Shown: one piece after another, positions 50,139 through 59,980 of the stretch
How the letters are laid out: each line of letters begins with the position of its first letter
Position numbering within the stretch: the first letter of the stretch is position 1
Program-made: the position numbers and the translations under genes
Assembly: GCF_025465255.1 (NCBI RefSeq)
Contig: NZ_JAODNI010000206.1
Location: 1 to 64,000 of the forward strand
Direction of reading: 5' to 3'
DNA from: Pseudonocardia sp.
GTDB lineage: Bacteria; Actinomycetota; Actinomycetes; Mycobacteriales; Pseudonocardiaceae
Length of the DNA: 64,000 bases
The notes under the pieces: generated by a model
Seen by the model: only the letters and a program-made list of their open reading frames with translations
Told to the model about the DNA's origin: nothing
The model's database searches: none

Positions 50139-51197
50139 ATGACCGCAGCACCTGCACCGCTCGACTCCTCCGATCCGCCACCGCTCCGGGTGCGGGACCC
50201 CGGCGAGCTCATCGCCGCGATCCCGGTCCTGCTCGGGTTCCACCCCCGGGACTCGGTGGTGCTCGTGGGCACCGGCGGCCCGTCCGGGCGGCGGATCGGG
50301 CTGACGCTGCGCGTGGACCTGCCCCCGCCCGGCGTCGGCGAGGATCTCGCGGTGGTCTGCGAGACGGCCGCGGACGCGATCCTGAACGGGGATCCGGCGA
50401 GCGTGGCGGTCGTCGTCGTGCAGGGCGGCGGCGGTCCCGCGCACCCGCGCCGGGGCGAGGCCGCCACCGCGATGGTGGCCGCGCTCGCCGTCGTCGGGCT
50501 GAGGGCGCACACCGTGGTCTGGGCGGGCGGCACCGCCGCCGGGGACCCGTGGGCCTGCTACCCCTCGGTCGACCCGTGCGGCTGCACGGGAGCCGTCCCG
50601 GACCCCTCGTCGACTCCGCTCGCCGCGGCGGCGGTGGCCCGGGGGACCGTCGTGCGCGCCTCGCGCGAAGAGCTCGAACAGCAGGTCGTGCCCGCGTCCC
50701 GGGACGTCCTGGCGCGCCGGGCGAAGGAGCGGGACCGGTGGACCGACGAGGCCCGCACGAGCACCCTCGCGGAGCACTGGACCGCCCTGCAGGCCGCCCT
50801 CGACGACGCCGCGGCCTGCCGGCTCATGGTCGACGACGCGCTGGTCCTGGCCCTGTCCGCGGCGCTCGAGGAACCCGCTGTGCGGGACATCGCCCTCGCC
50901 GCCTGTGCCGGGTCGCAGGCACCGGCCGCGGAGCAGCTGTGGGCTGCGCTCGCGCGGGAGACCCCCGCTCCGGAGGCCGCGGAACCCGCCGCCCTGCTGG
51001 CCGTCAGCGCCCTGCTGCGCGGGGACGGCGCGCTGGCGAACATCGCCCTCGAACGGGCGCACCGGGCGTGCCCCGGGCACCGGCTCGCGCTCCTGTTGCG
51101 CCAGGCCCTGGACTCAGGGATGGGGCCGGTGGAGATCCGCCGGTGGCTCGAGGAGACGACCCTGCCCCGGGACCTCCGACGAGAGGATCTCCGGTGA
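50139..51197 (+). CDS. DUF4192-domain protein
   Basis: This 352-residue actinobacterial protein of unknown function has the DUF4192 opening RVRDPGELIAAIPVLLGFHP followed by RDSVVLVGTGG. Later parts are Ala/Arg-rich helices, including HWTALQAALDDAAACRLMVD and DSGMGPVEIRRWLEETTLPR. No catalytic motif is obvious. It stands alone, two bases from the converging galE gene. Confidence 0.88.
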   Translation: MTAAPAPLDSSDPPPLRVRDPGELIAAIPVLLGFHPRDSVVLVGTGGPSGRRIGLTLRVDLPPPGVGEDLAVVCETAADAILNGDPASVAVVVVQGGGGPAHPRRGEAATAMVAALAVVGLRAHTVVWAGGTAAGDPWACYPSVDPCGCTGAVPDPSSTPLAAAAVARGTVVRASREELEQQVVPASRDVLARRAKERDRWTDEARTSTLAEHWTALQAALDDAAACRLMVDDALVLALSAALEEPAVRDIALAACAGSQAPAAEQLWAALARETPAPEAAEPAALLAVSALLRGDGALANIALERAHRACPGHRLALLLRQALDSGMGPVEIRRWLEETTLPRDLRREDLR

Positions 51198-51199
51198 CC

Positions 51200-52165
51200 T
51201 CAGACGGGCAGGCGGTCCTGGGTGAAGCGCCAGGCGTCCCCGACGATGGTCCGGATGTCCGTCCGCGTCGGCTGCCAGCCGAGCTCCGCCGCCGCCGCCG
51301 CGCTGGAGGCGATCAGCACGGCCGGGTCCCCGGCGCGTCGCGGTGCGATCGCGGCCGGGATCGGGTGGCCGGTGACCTCACGGCAGGCCTCGACGACCTC
51401 CTTGACGGAGAAGCCCTGACCGCTGCCGAGGTTGTAGATCGAGTGCCGGCCCGGGGCCGCGTTCGCCAGGGCGAGCGCGTGGGCCTCGGCCAGGTCGTCG
51501 ACGTGGATGTAGTCCCGTATGCAGGTGCCGTCCGGGGTGGGCCAGTCGTCGCCGTAGATCGCGACGGACTCGCGGTGCCCGGTGGCGACCTGCAGCACGA
51601 TCGGGATCAGGTGCGTCTCGAGCGTGTGCCGCTCGCCGTAGCGGCCGTGGGCACCGGCGACGTTGAAGTACCGCAGGCTCGTCGCCGCCAGGCCGTACGC
51701 GGTGGCGTAGGAGGTCAGCATCATGTCGATGGCGAGCTTGCTCGCGCCGTACGGGTTCGTCGGCCGGGTGGGCGAGGACTCCAGGATCGGGACCTGCTCG
51801 GCCTCGCCGTAGGTGGCGGCGGTGGAGGAGAACACGATCCGCGGCACGTCGTGCTCGCGCATGGCCTCCAGCAGCCGGAGCGCGGCGATGACGTTGTTGT
51901 CCCAGTACAGCTCCGGCCGCACCACGGACTCGCCCACGAGCGACCGCGCGGCGAAGTGCAGGACCCCGTCGAAACCGCCCTCGCCCAGCACCGTCCCCGC
52001 GATCTCGGCGAGGTTCCCCTCCACGAACCGGGCCCCGTCCGGGACCGCGTCGCGGTGCCCCGTGGACAGGTCGTCGAGCACGACGACCTCGTGCCCGGCC
52101 TCGGACAGATGCGCCGCGCACACGCTGCCGACGTAGCCCGCGCCACCGGTGACGAGCAGCTTCAC
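51200..52165 (-). CDS. galE: UDP-glucose 4-epimerase
   Basis: This 321-residue extended SDR interconverts UDP-glucose and UDP-galactose for the Leloir pathway and envelope sugars. The NAD motif is [20 protein letters not shown]. The catalytic Ser/Thr region is [15 protein letters not shown] and the YxxxK site is [14 protein letters not shown]. Substrate-binding [17 protein letters not shown] and [20 protein letters not shown] follow. It lies downstream of ideR, an arrangement conserved in actinobacteria, with a hairpin in between. Confidence 0.94.
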   Translation of the reverse strand: MKLLVTGGAGYVGSVCAAHLSEAGHEVVVLDDLSTGHRDAVPDGARFVEGNLAEIAGTVLGEGGFDGVLHFAARSLVGESVVRPELYWDNNVIAALRLLEAMREHDVPRIVFSSTAATYGEAEQVPILESSPTRPTNPYGASKLAIDMMLTSYATAYGLAATSLRYFNVAGAHGRYGERHTLETHLIPIVLQVATGHRESVAIYGDDWPTPDGTCIRDYIHVDDLAEAHALALANAAPGRHSIYNLGSGQGFSVKEVVEACREVTGHPIPAAIAPRRAGDPAVLIASSAAAAAELGWQPTRTDIRTIVGDAWRFTQDRLPV

Positions 52166-52255
52166 AAGGTCCTCCTGGGGGGTCGACTCGCTGCGCGAAC
52201 GGTCTCACGCCCCGCGGTGTCACGGGCATCCGGCCCGGGACGGGGCCTGCAACGA

Positions 52256-52287
52256 CGAGTGCCCCGGCCGGATGGCCGGGGCACTCG
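52256..52287 (-). terminator. Perfect hairpin terminator after ideR
   Basis: Fourteen-base perfect arms CGAGTGCCCCGGCC and GGCCGGGGCACTCG close on a GGAT loop. It lies between the ideR stop and the galE start, so the two genes are probably not fully co-transcribed. Confidence 0.88.
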
Positions 52288-52342
52288 ATCGGGTGACGAG
52301 CATGTCGGGAGGGGCGGCGCGACGCTCGTCTCGGTGGTGCGG

Positions 52343-53074
52343 TCAGACGGCGCGGACCAACACCGCGTGGGCGATCAGCGGCCCCACCGGTGCGGTCTCG
52401 CCGTCGGAGGTAACGGACACGGCGTCGCCGAAGCGGGGGATGGCCGCGACGTCCACGCCCTTGCCGGGCACGATGCCGGCCAGCTTCAGCTCGCCCATCA
52501 GGTCCGCGTCCACCTGCACGTGCTCGGCGATCCGCCGGACCTCGACCTTGCCGCCGCCGCGGCGGGCGAACTCGTCCAGGCGCTGCAGGCCTACCTCGAG
52601 GGTGGGCGGCGCGGAGGCGGTGTGCCGCGCGGCGGCCTCGGCCAGCTCGGGCTCGACCGTCAGCTCGTCCAGGCCGGGGATTGGGTTGCCGTAGGGCGAG
52701 ACCTGCGGGTTGTCCAGGAGGCGGACGAGCTTGCGCTCGACCGCCTCGCTCATCACGTGCTCCCAGCGGCAGGCCTCGGCGTGGACGAGCTCCCACTCGA
52801 GTCCGATCACGTCCGTGAGCAGCCGCTCGGCCAGCCGGTGCTTGCGCATGACGGCCACGGCACGCGCGCGGCCGTTCTCGGTCAGTTCGAGATGACGATC
52901 CCCGGCGACGACCACGAGCCCGTCCCGCTCCATCCGCGCCACGGTCTGGCTCACGGTGGGACCGCTCTGCCCGAGACGTTCGGCGATCCGCGCGCGCAGC
53001 GGGACGACGCCTTCCTCCTCGAGCTCGTAGATCGTTCGGAGGTACATCTCGGTGGTGTCGATCAACTCGTTCAC
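52343..53074 (-). CDS. ideR: DtxR/IdeR iron-dependent repressor
   Basis: This 243-residue metal-sensing repressor has the winged helix IAERLGQSGPTVSQTVARME near residues 28-47. The dimer/metal domain includes VIGLEWELVHAEACRWEHVM with the Glu, Cys and His ligands, and NPQVSPYGNPIPG. The C-terminal SH3-like domain is VRRIAEHVQVDADLMGELKL onward. Iron loading would switch on DNA binding and repress siderophore genes. No siderophore gene or classic iron box is visible in this window. Confidence 0.93.
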   Translation of the reverse strand: MNELIDTTEMYLRTIYELEEEGVVPLRARIAERLGQSGPTVSQTVARMERDGLVVVAGDRHLELTENGRARAVAVMRKHRLAERLLTDVIGLEWELVHAEACRWEHVMSEAVERKLVRLLDNPQVSPYGNPIPGLDELTVEPELAEAAARHTASAPPTLEVGLQRLDEFARRGGGKVEVRRIAEHVQVDADLMGELKLAGIVPGKGVDVAAIPRFGDAVSVTSDGETAPVGPLIAHAVLVRAV

Positions 53075-53158
53075 AGCCGGACCCCTCTTCGTTGTCGACC
53101 CAGTCTAGCTGTGCGGCGCCCCGTCGGCCGTCGCCCCTCGCCCGGGCAGGATGGTGGG

Positions 53159-54031
53159 GTGTCCGTCCTCGTTTCCCCCCTTGACCTGGCCGCCGACCTG
53201 GAACGCGGCTCCGCCGACCGGCCCGTCGTGCTCGACGTCCGCTGGCGGCTCGGCGGCCCTCCCGGACGCGCGGACCACGCCGCCGGGCACGTGCCCGGCG
53301 CGGTGTTCGTCGACCTCGACACCGAGCTCGCCGCGCCGCCCGGCACGGGCGGCCGGCACCCCCTCCCGGAGCCGTCGCGGCTGGAGGAGGTGTTGCGGCG
53401 CGCGGGGATCTCGGAGGGCTCGCGGGTGGTGGCCTACGACCACGCGGACGGGTCCGTCGCCGCCCGCGCGTGGTGGCTGCTGCGCTGGGCCGGGCTGTCC
53501 GCGGACCACGTCGCGGTGCTCGACGGAGGTTGGGCGGCCTGGCGCGAGGAGGGGCTCCCGGTCTCGACGGAGGAGCCGGCGCCGGAGCCCGGAGACGTCG
53601 TCGTCCGGCCGGGCGGCATGCCCGTGCTCGACGCGGACGGGGCGGCGGCGCTGGCCCGCTCCGGGGTGCTCCTCGACGCCCGCGCGGGGGAGCGCTACCG
53701 GGGCGAGGCGGAGCCGGTCGACCCGCGGGCCGGGCACATCCCCGGCGCCCGCAGTGCCCCCTCGGCCGGGAACGCCGGCCACGACGGGCGCTGGCAGGAG
53801 CCCGAGGACCTGGCCGAACGGTTCCGCGAGCTGGGCGTCGAGCCCGGCTCCGGGCCCGAGGCCGTCGGGGCCTACTGCGGCTCCGGGGTGACGGCGTCGT
53901 CCCTGGTCCTGGCGCTGGAGCACGCCGGCTTGACGGCGCCGGAGAAGCCCGCGGCGCTCTACGCGGGGTCGTGGTCGGACTGGTCGACGGACCCGGACCG
54001 GCCCGCGGCGACCGGACCGGAGGCGGGATGA
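53159..54031 (+). CDS. Two-domain rhodanese-type sulfurtransferase
   Basis: This 290-residue thiosulfate/3-mercaptopyruvate sulfurtransferase has tandem rhodanese domains. The first, inactive domain is VLDVRWRLGGPPGRADHAAG to ARAWWLLRWAGLSADHVAVL. The second holds LLDARAGERYRGEAEPVDPR and the active-site Cys loop VGAYCGSGVTASS. The start is a GTG (VSVLVSPLDLAADLE); the frame is open far upstream but that DNA belongs to ideR and galE on the other strand. It lies divergent from ideR. Confidence 0.9.
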   Translation: MSVLVSPLDLAADLERGSADRPVVLDVRWRLGGPPGRADHAAGHVPGAVFVDLDTELAAPPGTGGRHPLPEPSRLEEVLRRAGISEGSRVVAYDHADGSVAARAWWLLRWAGLSADHVAVLDGGWAAWREEGLPVSTEEPAPEPGDVVVRPGGMPVLDADGAAALARSGVLLDARAGERYRGEAEPVDPRAGHIPGARSAPSAGNAGHDGRWQEPEDLAERFRELGVEPGSGPEAVGAYCGSGVTASSLVLALEHAGLTAPEKPAALYAGSWSDWSTDPDRPAATGPEAG

Positions 54032-54113
54032 CCGTGGTGAGATCCCGCCGCGGGCGACCGCGGCTCTCCGGGAGGCGTGGCCGCGCGCGCCCCGATCGCC
54101 TAGCGTCCGCGTC

Positions 54114-55289
54114 ATGAGTCCCCGCACCTCGGTCGTCTGGACACCGGAGTTCCTGAGCTACCAGCTGTCGGAGGACCACCCGCTCAATCCCGTGCGGCTG
54201 GACCTGACGATGCGCCTGGCCGCCGAGCTCGGCGTGCTCGACGACGTCGAGCTGCTGGTCCCCGAGCCCGCGACGGAGGAGGACCTCCTGCGGGTGCACG
54301 ACCCGTCCTACCTGACGGCCGTGCGCTCGGCCCCGGAGATGCCCTTCGACGTCGGCCACGGGCTCGGCACCGACGACAACCCCATCTTCTTCGGGATGCA
54401 CGAGGCCAGCGCGCTGATCTGCGGCGGCTCGATCGCCGCGGCGCGGGAGATCGCGGAGGGCCGGGCGGACCGGGCCGTCAACCTGGCGGGCGGGCTGCAC
54501 CACGCCATGCGGAACCGCGCGGGCGGGTTCTGCGTCTACAACGACTGCTCGGTCGCGATCGCGTGGCTGCTGGAGCACGGCTACGACCGGATCGCCTACG
54601 TGGACGTCGACGTGCACCACGGCGACGGCGTGCAGGCCTCCTTCTACGACGACCCGCGCGTGCTCACCGTCTCCATGCACCAGCACCCGCTGACCCTCTG
54701 GCCGGGCACCGGCTGGCCCGGGGAGTTCGGCAGGGACAAGGGCGAGGGCTACGCCGTGAACGTGCCGCTGCCCCCGGGCACGGGCGACGCCGGCTGGCAG
54801 CGGGCGTTCAACGCCGTCGTCCCGTCGCTGCTCAAGGAGTTCCGCCCGCAGATCCTGGTCACCGAGTGCGGCGCGGACACCCATGCCGAGGACCCGCTGG
54901 CCAACCTGGAGCTGTCCGTGGACGGGCAGCGGGCGATCTACCACACGCTGCGCGAGCTGGCCGAGACCATGGCCGGCGGCAAGTGGCTGGTCCTCGGCGG
55001 CGGCGGGTACTCGTTGTTCCGGGTGGTCCCGCGCTCCTGGACGCACCTGCTGGCCACGGCCCTGGACCGGGACCTGGACCCGCGCCGGCCGATCCCGGCG
55101 GGCTGGACCGCGCACGCCACGACCCTGACCCGCCAGCCCCTGCCCGTCGCCATGACCGACAGCGCCGACCCCGCCTTCGTGCCCTGGGGCGACGGTGTCA
55201 CCACAGACCGGGTCGACGGCGCCGTCGTCGACTCCCGCCGTGCACTGTTCCCCCTGCACGGCCTCGACCCCGACGATCCCCGGGACTGA
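54114..55289 (+). CDS. acuC: AcuC-type class I lysine deacetylase
   Basis: This 391-residue histone-deacetylase-fold enzyme has zinc and charge-relay motifs in NLAGGLHHAMRNRAGGFCVY, the metal ligands in IAYVDVDVHHGDGVQASFYD, and ECGADTHAEDPLANLELS. GGGGYSLFRVVPRSWTHLLA completes the active site. AcuC deacetylates and thereby reactivates acetyl-CoA synthetase in the known systems. One base separates it from a GNAT/acyl-CoA-synthetase-like gene, which would encode the opposing acetyltransferase. Confidence 0.92.
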   Translation: MSPRTSVVWTPEFLSYQLSEDHPLNPVRLDLTMRLAAELGVLDDVELLVPEPATEEDLLRVHDPSYLTAVRSAPEMPFDVGHGLGTDDNPIFFGMHEASALICGGSIAAAREIAEGRADRAVNLAGGLHHAMRNRAGGFCVYNDCSVAIAWLLEHGYDRIAYVDVDVHHGDGVQASFYDDPRVLTVSMHQHPLTLWPGTGWPGEFGRDKGEGYAVNVPLPPGTGDAGWQRAFNAVVPSLLKEFRPQILVTECGADTHAEDPLANLELSVDGQRAIYHTLRELAETMAGGKWLVLGGGGYSLFRVVPRSWTHLLATALDRDLDPRRPIPAGWTAHATTLTRQPLPVAMTDSADPAFVPWGDGVTTDRVDGAVVDSRRALFPLHGLDPDDPRD

Positions 55290-55290
55290 C

Positions 55291-58014
55291 ATGCCGGACA
55301 CGAACGAGACGGATCCCGACCAGGCCGGCACCCCGGCCGCGCCGGAGGTTCCCGAGGACGCCCCCGCCGGTTACCCCCGGCACTGGGAGGCGGACGTCGT
55401 CGCCTCGGACGGCGGCATCGTGCACCTGCGGCCGATCCTGCCCACGGACGCGGAACACATCACCGCGTTCCACAAGCAGCTCTCGGACCGCACCCGCTAC
55501 CTGCGCTACTTCGGCCCCTACCCGCGGATCTCCCCGCGGGACCTGGAGCGTTTCACCAACGTCGACCACCGCAAACGGGTCGCGCTGATCGCCCTGCTCG
55601 GCGACGAGATCATCGCCGTCGGCCGGTACGAGGGCCTCGGGGACTCCGAGCCGGTCGTCTCCGCCGAGGTGGCCTTCGTCGTGCGGGACGACCACCAGGG
55701 CCGGGGGCTCGGCTCGATCCTGCTCGAACACCTGGCCGCGGCCGCCCGGGAGAACGGGCTGTCGCGTTTCGAGGCCGAGGTGCTGGTGGAGAACCACCAG
55801 ATGGTGCGCGTCTTCCGGGACGCCGGCTACCAGGTCAGCCGCGCCTTCGCCGAGGGTGTGCTGCACCTCGAGTTCGACATCGAGGCCACCGCGAAGTCGC
55901 TCGCCGTGCGGGACTCCCGGGAACAGGCCGCCGAGGCGCGCAGCGTCGCGAACGTGCTGCACCCGACCTCCGTCGCGGTCATCGGGGCGTCCACGGACGA
56001 GTCGAAGATCGGCCACGCCGTGCTGTCGAACCTGTTGCGCGCCAACTTCACCGGGCCCGTCTACCCGGTGAACCCGGAGGCGCGCTCCGTCCGCGGGGTC
56101 CGGGCCTACGGCTCGGTCACCGACATCCCGGACCACGTCGACCTCGCGGTGGTCGCGGTCCCGGCCTCGGGGATCGACGAGGTCATGGACTCCTGCCTGG
56201 AGAAGGGCGTCAAGGCGCTCCTCGTGGTCAGCTCGGGGTTCGCGGACGCCGGGGACAGCGGTACGGACGCCGAGCGCAAGCTCGTCGCGGAGGCCCGGGC
56301 GCACGGCATGCGGGTGATCGGCCCGAACGCCCTCGGCGTCGCGAACCTCTCCGACGACGTGCGGCTCAACGCCACCCTGGCCCCGGACCTGCCCGGGCGC
56401 GGCCGGGTGGGGTTCTTCTGCCAGTCCGGCGCGCTCGGCACGGCCATCCTCGCGAGCGCGAAGGACCGCGGGCTGGGGCTCTCGACGTTCGTCTCCGCCG
56501 GCAACCGGGCGGACGTCTCCGGCAACGACCTGCTGCAGTACTGGCAGACGGACTCGGCGACGGACGTCGTGCTGCTCTACCTGGAGACCTTCGGCAACCC
56601 GCGCAAGTTCGGCCGGCTCGCCCGGCGGCTCGCGCGGACCAAACCGGTGGTCGCGGTGAAGAGCGGGCGGTACTCGTCGCCGACGCGGCTGCGGGCCCGC
56701 TCCGTCCCGATCGACGACGCCAGCGTGCGTGCCCTGTTCGAGCAGTCCGGCGTGATCCGGGTCGACACCCTGTCCGAGCTCTTCGACACCGCGCTGCTGC
56801 TGTCCTACCAGCCGCTGCCGCGGGGCCGGCGGGTCGCGGTCGTCGGGAACTCGACGGCGCTGAACGTGCTGGTCACCGACGGCCTGCTGGACGAGGACAT
56901 GACGGTCGCGGGGGATCCCGTCGACGTCGGTGCCGCAGCCACCCCGGGCGAGCTGGCCGCTGCGGTGACCAAGGCGATGGGGGCCGAGGGCGCGGACGAG
57001 GCGGACTCCCTCGTCGTCGTGTTCGTCCCGCCGATCGCGACGCCCGGGGCCGCCTACGCCCGCGCGCTGCGCGAGGCCGTCGCGGACACGGGAAAGCCGG
57101 TCGCCGCGGTGTTCCTCGCGGTCGAGGGCGTCCCGGACGAGCTGGCCGCACCGCTCCCGGACGGTTCGCCCGGGCCTGGGTCGGTGCCCAGTTACGCCAG
57201 CCCCGAGCGCGCCGTCGTGGCCCTGGCCCGGGTGGCGCGCTACGCCGAGTGGCGCTCGATGCCGGTCGGGGAGTTCGTGACGCCCGACGGCATCGACACC
57301 GACCGGGCCCGGGAGCTCGTCATCCGGCTGGGGTCGGACGAGACCCGCGCGCTCACCGACGAGGAGGCGGTCGAGCTGCTGGCGTGCTTCGGCATCCAGG
57401 TCACCGCCTTCCGCAAGGTGCGGGGCGCGGACGCCGCGGTCGCCGCGGCGGACGAGCTCGGCTACCCGATCGCGCTCAAGGCGGTGGGGGACCGGTGGCG
57501 GCACCGGACGGACCTCGTCGGGGTCCGGCTGGACCTGGGCTCCGCGGCCGGGGTGCGCCGCGCGTTCGACGACCTGTCCCGGCTCACCGGCGGGGACGAG
57601 GTCTACGTGCAGCGGATGGCGCCCAAGGGGCCGTCGTGCGTGCTCGAGGTGGTGGAGGACCCGTCGTTCGGCTCGCTCGTGTCGTTCGGGCTCTCCGGGA
57701 TGGCGACGCAGCTGCTGGAGGACCGGGCGTTCCGGGTCGTTCCGCTGTCGACCGAGGACGCCGCCAGCCTGGTCCGGGCGCCGCGGGCGGCCCCGCTGCT
57801 CACCGGCTACCGGGGCAGCGAGCCCGTCCGCCTCGACGCGCTGGAGGATCTGGCGCTGCGGGTCGGGAAGATCGCCGAGGAGCTCCCGGAGGTCCGCTCG
57901 CTGGCCCTGGACCCCGTCCTGGCCAGCCCGGAGGGCGCCTTCGTGACCGGCGCCCGGGTCGTCCTGGGACCGCCCCCGACCCGGGACGACGCGGGCCCGC
58001 GGCGCCTGAGCTGA
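55291..58014 (+). CDS. Pat-type GNAT acetyltransferase fused to NDP-forming acyl-CoA synthetase domains
   Basis: This 907-residue fusion opens with a GNAT domain (about 30-195) containing EVAFVVRDDHQGRGLGSILL. The acyl-CoA synthetase (NDP-forming) part follows: CoA-binding VLHPTSVAVIGASTDESKIG, the region GFFCQSGALGTAILASAKDR, and an ATP-grasp-like end with GYPIALKAVGDRWRHRTDLV. Pat proteins of this family acetylate and inactivate AMP-forming acetyl-CoA synthetase. The usual catalytic His of an active synthetase would fall in SVPIDDASVRALFEQ, where I see none, so the synthetase half is probably regulatory. It pairs with AcuC. Confidence 0.9.
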   Translation: MPDTNETDPDQAGTPAAPEVPEDAPAGYPRHWEADVVASDGGIVHLRPILPTDAEHITAFHKQLSDRTRYLRYFGPYPRISPRDLERFTNVDHRKRVALIALLGDEIIAVGRYEGLGDSEPVVSAEVAFVVRDDHQGRGLGSILLEHLAAAARENGLSRFEAEVLVENHQMVRVFRDAGYQVSRAFAEGVLHLEFDIEATAKSLAVRDSREQAAEARSVANVLHPTSVAVIGASTDESKIGHAVLSNLLRANFTGPVYPVNPEARSVRGVRAYGSVTDIPDHVDLAVVAVPASGIDEVMDSCLEKGVKALLVVSSGFADAGDSGTDAERKLVAEARAHGMRVIGPNALGVANLSDDVRLNATLAPDLPGRGRVGFFCQSGALGTAILASAKDRGLGLSTFVSAGNRADVSGNDLLQYWQTDSATDVVLLYLETFGNPRKFGRLARRLARTKPVVAVKSGRYSSPTRLRARSVPIDDASVRALFEQSGVIRVDTLSELFDTALLLSYQPLPRGRRVAVVGNSTALNVLVTDGLLDEDMTVAGDPVDVGAAATPGELAAAVTKAMGAEGADEADSLVVVFVPPIATPGAAYARALREAVADTGKPVAAVFLAVEGVPDELAAPLPDGSPGPGSVPSYASPERAVVALARVARYAEWRSMPVGEFVTPDGIDTDRARELVIRLGSDETRALTDEEAVELLACFGIQVTAFRKVRGADAAVAAADELGYPIALKAVGDRWRHRTDLVGVRLDLGSAAGVRRAFDDLSRLTGGDEVYVQRMAPKGPSCVLEVVEDPSFGSLVSFGLSGMATQLLEDRAFRVVPLSTEDAASLVRAPRAAPLLTGYRGSEPVRLDALEDLALRVGKIAEELPEVRSLALDPVLASPEGAFVTGARVVLGPPPTRDDAGPRRLS

Positions 58015-58021
58015 ACCCCCG

Positions 58022-58055
58022 CCGGACCGCGTCGTGGAGCCACGACGCGGTCCGG
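58022..58055. terminator. Bidirectional hairpin terminator between convergent genes
   Basis: Sixteen-base perfect arms CCGGACCGCGTCGTGG and CCACGACGCGGTCCGG leave an AG tip. It fills the 45-base gap between the acetyltransferase stop and the converging fumarase stop. Confidence 0.88.
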
Positions 58056-58059
58056 GGCG

Positions 58060-59718
<1,659 letters not shown>

Positions 59719-59980
59719 GGGAGGAAACTACCCCGGGCCCGGGGCGGCCCGGACGTGATGTGTGCGGCGGGCACGGGAGGCGCGATGTGGTCGGGAGGCC
59801 GGACCGACCCCCGTCCGGTCCGACCTCCCGGGGAACGCACCGCGCGGGCAGGACCCGCCGGTGCGAGGAAGGGGTGAAGCGACCCTGTCGTACGTACCTG
59901 GCCCGGTCAACTCGTCCCGAGGTGAAATCTTGGTGTCGAGCAGCGGGACTGAACGAGCGTACAGAAGTAGTGTGAGTCAC

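Noticed and set aside
51378-55331. Open frame of more than 1300 codons on the minus strand across galE, ideR, the rhodanese and acuC
   Set aside because: It is antisense to well-identified genes, rich in Arg/Pro/Gly with no domain, and arises from third-position GC bias.
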